From positions 1-11,090 of the forward strand of contig SLGS01000174.1 in the NCBI GenBank assembly GCA_007136565.1: a stretch of 11,090 bases of DNA. The letters are read 5' to 3'. The stretch's first letter is position 1; each line of letters opens with the position of its first letter. Position numbers and translations under genes: made by a program. The notes below the pieces were generated by a model. It saw nothing but the letters and a program-made list of their open reading frames with translations. It was not told the origin of the DNA and did no database searches. The stretch is from Clostridia bacterium (GTDB taxonomy: Bacteria; Bacillota; Sulfobacillia; SLMV01). Positions 6,839 through 11,090 of the stretch are shown here, piece after piece.

Positions 6839-7203
6839 GATTCGATGATGATTCTCCCAAGTGGGAGCGATTATCGATGGGCGAACCCCCTGGAAACCCG
6901 CACTCGCATTGGTATCTCGAGGGGAGGGCATGACCGGGAGAGGATCGCAATCAGAACATATCAAAGAGAGTGGACGCACCCGATCCGCCGGTGCGATGCC
7001 GAGGTCCGGGGATAATCCCCGAAAGTGTAGTGATCCGAGAAGATTCTTCGTCCGCAGCGCGGGATCCCGATATCGGGGAACCGAGACGAACGGGAACACC
7101 GACACTATCTACGACCGAACGCAATAATCATCGCCCATGAAGAAGAGAAACCGAAAACGCACTGTTATCGAAGGCGACCAAGTTGGCAAAGGAGGTTTAA
7201 TCC
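6839..7203 (+). ncRNA. Candidate structured 5' leader RNA
   Basis: From the predicted start the leader contains several stem-loops. TCGAT/ATCGA encloses CTCCC/GGGAG (6842-6877, with an internal loop). CGCACC/GGTGCG is at 6975-6995, CGGGGA/TCCCCG at 7007-7021, and the 12-bp palindrome CCCGATATCGGG at 7066-7077. The length and hairpin content suggest a cis-acting regulatory RNA, but I do not recognise any known riboswitch or T-box core, and no terminator T-run is present. Confidence 0.35.
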
Positions 7204-7890
7204 TTGATTAGCCTAATCGGTGTGCTAATCGTGGTGGTCGGCCTGGCGGTGGGGTTCCACCCCGTGGCGACGGTACTCATAGCCGGACTCGCCTCGGGAT
7301 TGGCCGTGGGCATCCCGATCACCGAATTACTGGAGACTATCGGCTCTACGTTCGTCGCGAACAGAACCATGTTGGTATTCGTGCTCACCCTTCCGGCCAT
7401 AGGTATGCTGGAAAAGCACGGTCTGAAGGAATACGCGGCGGAACTAATCCTTCGCATCAAGGCGGCCACGGCGGGACGCGTCTCCCTGGCCTACCTGGGC
7501 TTTAGATGGTTGGCGTCGGTCCTGGGACTTCGCCTCGGGGGACACCCCGTGTTCGTCAGGCCCATCGTCGCCCCCATGGCCGAGGGAACCATTCCCGAGA
7601 GAGAGGAACTCGAAGAATCCGATCCGGTGCTCATGGAGAGGGTCAAGGCTATGACGGCAGCGGCGGAAAACTACGGCAACTTCTTCGGGCAGAACATCTT
7701 CGTCGCCGCGGCGGGACTGATACTCATCCAGGGTATCATGGAGTCCGCGGGCTACGATGTTTCCTTGGCCACCATGGCCCTGTACTCGGTCCCCGCCGGC
7801 GTGGCAATGCTCATACTGGCTTTCATCCAATTCAACCTCTTCGACCGCTGGCTCAAACAACGCCGCGAAAAGGGTGGTGACGAATCATGA
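7204..7890 (+). CDS. DUF969 family membrane protein, putative transporter subunit
   Basis: This is a 228-residue membrane protein of the uncharacterised DUF969 family. About six hydrophobic segments are visible (near 2-18, 21-38, 56-70, 92-110, 165-180 and 187-210). Between the fourth and fifth lie a conserved GLRLGGHPVFVRPIVAPMAEG block (108-128, split by the family's usual pattern) and ENYGNFFGQN (155-164). The start is TTG, fixed by AGGAGG 7 nt upstream. The stop overlaps the ATG of the DUF979 gene by the ATGA arrangement, so the two are co-translated and probably form one complex. Placement beside pcp and 5-oxoproline enzymes suggests uptake of 5-oxoproline or pyroglutamyl peptides; this is inference, since the family has no proven function that I know of. 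Confidence 0.9.
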   Translation: MISLIGVLIVVVGLAVGFHPVATVLIAGLASGLAVGIPITELLETIGSTFVANRTMLVFVLTLPAIGMLEKHGLKEYAAELILRIKAATAGRVSLAYLGFRWLASVLGLRLGGHPVFVRPIVAPMAEGTIPEREELEESDPVLMERVKAMTAAAENYGNFFGQNIFVAAAGLILIQGIMESAGYDVSLATMALYSVPAGVAMLILAFIQFNLFDRWLKQRREKGGDES

Positions 7891-8807
7891 GCACCCCTAT
7901 GGAATATATCTACCTCGCCATCGGCCTGTTCATCATCTACTCCGCCTTCGCCAACTTCCGCGACGAGGGCCACAAGAAGGCTGCCAGCTCGGGATTGTTC
8001 TGGCTGGCACTGGGTGTACTCCTGGCCTTCGGAGGCCTGATTCCTCCCCTGATCAGTGGACTCTTGGTCGCATTCCTGGCGGTAATCTGCGCCGTGGGCG
8101 GTATAGTACCGGGCACCGCCAAGGAAGTGGACGTAGAATACCGCCAAAAGGAAGTGCGGCGCCTGGGTTCTAGGCCGCTCCTCGCGGTACTGATCATCCC
8201 GATCTTCGCCTTCGGGTTTACACTGTTCGAAGGAATCGCCAACGCCCCTCTGGTGGGTCTCGGGGTGGGAGCCATACTGGCCGGTCTCGCGTCCATCGCG
8301 ATGACCAACGATAACTTCGGTAGCCTCTTGAAGGAGGGTCGGCGAATAAACGACTCGGTAGGCTGGGCGATGATTCTTCCGCCCTTCCTCGCGGCCCTGG
8401 GCGCGATCTTCGACGCCGCGGGAGTCGGCCCGGTCATAGCCGACCTGGTATCTGTAGTATTGCCCGTCGACCACATCATGGGTGCGATTTTCGCCTACGC
8501 CCTGGGCATGGCCGTGTTCACCATAATCATGGGTAATGCCTTCGCGGCCTTCGCGGTTATCACCACCGGTATAGGTATACCACTGGTGATCGTCGCCCAC
8601 GGAGCCGATCCCAACATCATAGCACCGATGGCGATGACCGCCGGATACTGCGGAACGCTGACGACCATCATGGCGGCGAACTTCAACATCGTCCCCGCGG
8701 CACTGCTCGAGTTGGACGACCAGTGGAGAGTAATAAAGGAGCAATTGCAGGTAGCGATCCCGTTGTTCATAGTGCACCTGGGACTGATGTACTTCTTCGC
8801 ATTCTAA
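7887..8807 (+). CDS. DUF979 family membrane protein, putative transporter subunit
   Basis: This 306-residue polytopic membrane protein of the DUF979 family has about eight to nine hydrophobic segments covering most of its length. A short charged cytoplasmic or external loop lies near 76-96. Conserved family blocks are GRRINDSVGWAMILPP (151-166), MGNAFAAFAV (215-224), GYCGTL (253-258) and ANFNIVPAALLE (264-275). Glycine- and asparagine-rich breaks in the helices are typical of ion-coupled carriers. The ATG overlaps the DUF969 stop, and pcp starts 33 nt after its own stop. The DUF969-DUF979-pcp order recurs in other bacteria, as I recall, which supports a joint role with pyroglutamyl peptides. 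The substrate is not proven. Confidence 0.9.
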   Translation: MSTPMEYIYLAIGLFIIYSAFANFRDEGHKKAASSGLFWLALGVLLAFGGLIPPLISGLLVAFLAVICAVGGIVPGTAKEVDVEYRQKEVRRLGSRPLLAVLIIPIFAFGFTLFEGIANAPLVGLGVGAILAGLASIAMTNDNFGSLLKEGRRINDSVGWAMILPPFLAALGAIFDAAGVGPVIADLVSVVLPVDHIMGAIFAYALGMAVFTIIMGNAFAAFAVITTGIGIPLVIVAHGADPNIIAPMAMTAGYCGTLTTIMAANFNIVPAALLELDDQWRVIKEQLQVAIPLFIVHLGLMYFFAF

Positions 8808-8840
8808 GGGAATGGCGAAGACGAAAGGAAGGTATGCGAC

Positions 8841-9458
8841 ATGAGAAAACTCCTTATGACCGGCTTCGACGCCTTCGGTGGGGAATCCGTGAATCCCGCA
8901 TCTAGGGCCGTCGAACGGCTCGAGGGTAAGACCATCGGTGACATCGAAATCATCACCCGAGAGATCCCCACGGTCTTCGGCGATGCCGCCGAGGCCACCC
9001 AAAAAGCCATCGAAGAAGTCGAGCCCGACATCGTCATCAACGTGGGCCAGGCCGGTGGTATACATGGCATCCGCATGGAAAGACTCGCCGTGAATATCGA
9101 TGACGCGCGCATCAAGGACAACAAGGGTAACCAGCCCGAAGACGAAAAGATCGCCCCGGACGGCCCCCTCGCTTACTGGGCGACCATCCCTGTAAAGGCT
9201 ATCGTGAGGGACCTGGAAGCCAACGGAATCCCGGCCTTCGTTTCCTACACCGCCGGCACCTTCGTTTGTAACCACGTCTTTTACGCCACCAGGCACTACG
9301 CCGAAACCCAGGGATTACCCTTGAAGGTCGGGTTCATCCACGTACCGTTCCTACCGGAACAGGTCGTCGACAAGAAACCCTATCAGGTCCCGAGCATGTC
9401 CGAGGATACCATCGCGAGGGCCCTGGAAGTTGCCGTCGGCACAATAGCGGAATCCTAG
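8841..9458 (+). CDS. pcp: Pyroglutamyl-peptidase I (pyrrolidone-carboxylate peptidase)
   Basis: This cytoplasmic cysteine peptidase of family C15 removes N-terminal pyroglutamate from peptides, releasing 5-oxoproline. The 205-residue length is typical. All three catalytic positions are visible: Glu80 in GIRMERLAVNIDDAR, Cys143 in AGTFVCNHVFY and His167 in GFIHVPFLP. The N-terminal TGFDAFGGESVNPAS is the family's first signature. GGAAGG lies 9 nt before the ATG. It is the last gene of the DUF969-DUF979-pcp unit and is followed by a strong hairpin at 9480-9514. Its product is the substrate of PxpABC encoded upstream. Confidence 0.97.
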   Translation: MRKLLMTGFDAFGGESVNPASRAVERLEGKTIGDIEIITREIPTVFGDAAEATQKAIEEVEPDIVINVGQAGGIHGIRMERLAVNIDDARIKDNKGNQPEDEKIAPDGPLAYWATIPVKAIVRDLEANGIPAFVSYTAGTFVCNHVFYATRHYAETQGLPLKVGFIHVPFLPEQVVDKKPYQVPSMSEDTIARALEVAVGTIAES

Positions 9459-9479
9459 CCCACCCGAGGGCTGGACGAG

Positions 9480-9514
9480 GAGAAGGGGACCGGGATGGTT
9501 CCGGTCCCCTTCTC
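9480..9514. terminator. Strong hairpin between convergent pcp and mscS
   Basis: A perfect 14-bp GC-rich stem (GAGAAGGGGACCGG with its complement) encloses a 7-base loop. It sits in the 105-base gap between two convergent genes, where a shared terminator is expected. Neither side has a proper T-run, so it is either a non-canonical bidirectional terminator or an mRNA 3'-end stabiliser. Confidence 0.65.
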
Positions 9515-9563
9515 GAGCTCTCGCCTTCCGTTTTCTCGGGATACGTCGAAGAATCGACGCTCT

Positions 9564-10373
9564 CTAGTTGTCGGCGGCATCCGGCATGTGGACGTCGACC
9601 TGCGGGTAAGGAATGCTGATGCCCTTCCCGTCGAATACACCCTTCGCCTGGTCCATCATCTGGAAGTATATCGTCCAGTAGTCCTCGCGATTGCACCATC
9701 CGCGAACGGTGAAGGTGATGGAACTATCTCCGTAATCGGTCAGGAGAACCTGGGGGGCGGGATCTTCGTGGACCAACTCGTGATCCGAGATCATTCCCAT
9801 CAAGGTTTCCCTCACCAGGTCCAGATCGTCATCGTAACCCACGCCGAACTTCAGATCCACGCGCCGGGTCGGGTTGACCGAGTAGTTGACGGTGATGGCG
9901 TTGGACAGGTTGGCGTTGGGTACTAGAATGCGCTTGTTGTCGGGCGTATTGAGAAGGGTATGAAATACCTGCATTTCGTGGACCGTACCCGCCACCCCGC
10001 CGGCCTCGATATAGTCCCCGACGCTGAAGGGTTTAAGCGCCAGGATTAGCACTCCACCGGCGAAATTGGCCAGGCTGCCCTGTAGCGCAAACCCGACGGC
10101 AAAGCTGGCGGCACCTATGACGGCTATGAAGGACGTCATCTCCATGCCCAGGACCGACGCCAGCGAGATAATCAGTAAGACTTGCAGGATTATCTTCACG
10201 ATGGACGTCAAGAAAGCGTGAAGCGACGTATCGATCTTGGAACTCTCCATCTTGCGAGAAAAGATTCGAGTTATGCGACCTATGATGTTGAGACCTACGA
10301 CCAGGGCGAGTATCGCCCCAGCTATCCGGATTCCGTAGAATATGAACATCGGGTAAAGGGCTTCAAGTTGCAC
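9564..10373 (-). CDS. mscS: MscS-type mechanosensitive channel
   Basis: This small-conductance mechanosensitive channel releases solutes on hypo-osmotic shock from the inner membrane, probably as a homoheptamer. Numbered from the GTG start, three transmembrane helices are visible at about 8-32, 54-76 and 80-112. The third is the pore helix with the Ala/Gly-rich pattern and the LQGSLANFAGGVLILALKPFSVGDYIE hallmark, split here across 97-123. The cytoplasmic beta domain follows with the VPNANLSNAITVNYS stretch. At about 269 residues it is close to E. coli MscS. I prefer the GTG at 10373 (GGAGG 9 nt upstream) over the ATG at 10382, which touches that ribosome site directly. It is not obviously linked in function to its neighbours. 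Confidence 0.92.
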   Translation of the reverse strand: MQLEALYPMFIFYGIRIAGAILALVVGLNIIGRITRIFSRKMESSKIDTSLHAFLTSIVKIILQVLLIISLASVLGMEMTSFIAVIGAASFAVGFALQGSLANFAGGVLILALKPFSVGDYIEAGGVAGTVHEMQVFHTLLNTPDNKRILVPNANLSNAITVNYSVNPTRRVDLKFGVGYDDDLDLVRETLMGMISDHELVHEDPAPQVLLTDYGDSSITFTVRGWCNREDYWTIYFQMMDQAKGVFDGKGISIPYPQVDVHMPDAADN

Positions 10374-10413
10374 TTCGACCATCCTCCGTTTCGGTTAAGA
10401 CCGCTTTCGAAAT

Positions 10414-10440
10414 TGACAAACCCCGGGGGGGGGGTTGTCA
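10414..10440. terminator. Hairpin with C4/G10 tract between YcsI-like gene and mscS
   Basis: TGACAA (10414-10419) and TTGTCA (10435-10440) are exact inverted arms. Inside them, CCCC pairs with part of an uninterrupted run of ten G at 10425-10434. A second short stem (AGGGGA with TCCCCT, loop of five) lies between this and the YcsI-like stop. Together they probably end transcription of the YcsI-like gene, though the T-run is poor. Confidence 0.45.
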
Positions 10441-10470
10441 CTTTGCAAGGGGACAGTATCCCCTCTGCCA

Positions 10471-11090
10471 TCATCGAACCGGTATCCCCGTGGCTAGATC
10501 TTCATCCAATAAGTCGGTGACGAACATGTAAGCCGGTACGTGCGCCAAGGCCAGGGGCAATGCGGCCGCTTCCAAGGCGCGCTGACTGGTAACGCCACAG
10601 GCCCAAAAGGCGGGCACCTCTCCGTCGTGCATGGTCGGTGGCTCCCCCCAATCGGGGGAATGAATATCAGCTATGCCTATATCGATGGGGTCGCCCACGT
10701 GGATGGGTCCCCCGTGGGCCATGGTGAAACGACTGCTGACGAGGGTCGCCCGGGTCAAGTGCCTGGGGGCTATCGGGCGCATGGTCACAACGATGGGTCC
10801 CTCGAAGGGCCCGGCGCTGCGCGTGGGGATGTTCGTCTCATACATCGGGATGATCCTACCGGTTTCGACGTGGCGTAGGGGTATTCCCGACTCCGAGAGC
10901 GCCCTTTCGAAGGTGTAACTGCACCCGAGGAGTATTCCGACGGTATCCTCGTCCCACAGGTGATCCACCCGACGGGCCGTTTCCACCAGATTCCCGTCGC
11001 GATATATGTTGTAAAGCCCGAGATCCCTGCTGAGATCCGCTCCCGGGGCGGCTATGGTGGGCTCCGTGGCACCCGGGTCGGTGACATCGA
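10471..11090 (-). CDS. D-glutamate cyclase family protein (YcsI/DUF1445), N-terminus cut by window
   Basis: The visible 205 residues, lacking roughly the first 60, belong to the DUF1445/YcsI family, whose mitochondrial member is D-glutamate cyclase, converting D-glutamate to 5-oxo-D-proline. Typical blocks in order are VTDPGATEPTIAAPG near the edge, LLGCSYTFERALSESGIP, HVETGRIIPMYETNIP, AGPFEGPIVVTMRPI, GGPIHVGDPIDIGIADI, and EVPAFWACGVTSQRAL, ending in HVPAYMFVTDL. The gene reads off the right edge and stops with TGA at 10473-10471. In Bacillus subtilis the homologue ycsI lies in the same cluster as ycsF (pxpA) and kipI-kipA (pxpBC), so its presence here fits a 5-oxoproline theme. Bacterial members are often annotated as putative hydro-lyases, and the activity here is inferred. 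Confidence 0.9.
   Translation of the reverse strand, partial: DVTDPGATEPTIAAPGADLSRDLGLYNIYRDGNLVETARRVDHLWDEDTVGILLGCSYTFERALSESGIPLRHVETGRIIPMYETNIPTRSAGPFEGPIVVTMRPIAPRHLTRATLVSSRFTMAHGGPIHVGDPIDIGIADIHSPDWGEPPTMHDGEVPAFWACGVTSQRALEAAALPLALAHVPAYMFVTDLLDEDLATGIPVR

Larger units (their letters stand above)
6698..7203 (+). other. 506-base gene-free region with promoter and structured leader
   Basis: I find no recognisable gene here on either strand. The short open frames have no family resemblance, no good ribosome site and odd composition. What can be seen is a good sigma70-type promoter at 6804-6832, several perfect short hairpins between 6842 and 7078, an A-rich stretch after 7120, and the AGGAGG at 7191-7196 for the next gene. 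A decayed gene cannot be excluded for 6698-6800. Confidence 0.6.

Noticed and set aside
6773..7105. Minus-strand ORF of 110 codons in the gene-free stretch
   Set aside because: No family resemblance, no ribosome site, and codon use unlike the neighbouring genes.
6930..7127. Small ORF in the leader, basic 65-residue product
   Set aside because: The ribosome site is only about 2 nt from the ATG, the composition is odd, and I recognise no family. It cannot be excluded as a leader peptide.
6839..7203. T-box or tRNA in the gene-free region
   Set aside because: No T-box core, specifier arrangement, or tRNA T-loop and acceptor pairing could be found.
7752..9296. Long 514-codon minus-strand ORF opposite the DUF969, DUF979 and pcp genes
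   Set aside because: It is a shadow of three well-supported plus-strand genes; its low-complexity polar composition is typical of antisense translation in GC-rich DNA.
1..11090. CRISPR array, insertion sequence or prophage
   Set aside because: No regularly spaced repeats, transposase-like protein or terminal inverted repeats were seen.

Overview
The window comes from a bacterium with a GC content estimated by eye at a little under 60%. It uses strong AGGAGG-type ribosome binding sites, frequent non-ATG starts (TTG for three genes, GTG for two or three) and all three stop codons. A probable selenoprotein of the glycine/betaine/D-proline reductase B family, plus a cluster devoted to 5-oxoproline, points to an anaerobic amino-acid- or peptide-using bacterium. 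Synergistota or a clostridial-type lineage is possible, but no marker in the window fixes the phylum.

Left part (1-3599, all on the minus strand). The genes argG (argininosuccinate synthase) and argH (argininosuccinate lyase) are directly abutted and are followed 86 bases later by a PrdB/GrdB-like gene. That gene is interrupted by one in-frame UGA inside a U-x-x-C motif, with a hairpin at the distance expected of a bacterial SECIS, so it is best read as one selenoprotein gene (133-891). The first 128 bases may hold the start of another minus-strand gene.

A divergent control region (3600-3728) separates argG from pxpA. It carries two 12-bp palindromes of ARG-box type, 20 bp apart, over the predicted argG promoter.

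Right part (3729-11090). On the plus strand come pxpA and a fused pxpB-pxpC (ATP-dependent 5-oxoprolinase), then a gamma-glutamylcyclotransferase-like gene. A gene-free stretch of about 500 bases follows, with a good sigma70-type promoter and a hairpin-rich leader. After it come DUF969 and DUF979 membrane proteins and pyroglutamyl-peptidase I (pcp). A strong hairpin marks the convergent junction. Beyond it, on the minus strand, lie an MscS-type channel and a D-glutamate cyclase-family gene (YcsI/DUF1445) that runs off the window.

How they fit together. Gamma-glutamylcyclotransferase, Pcp and D-glutamate cyclase all release 5-oxoproline, and PxpABC hydrolyses it to glutamate. Glutamate in turn feeds arginine synthesis, which ArgG and ArgH complete. 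The DUF969/DUF979 pair sits between these enzymes and is the obvious candidate to carry 5-oxoproline or pyroglutamyl peptides. The most notable elements are the Sec-containing PrdB-like protein, the shared ArgR-like operators, and the uncharacterised transporter with its structured leader.
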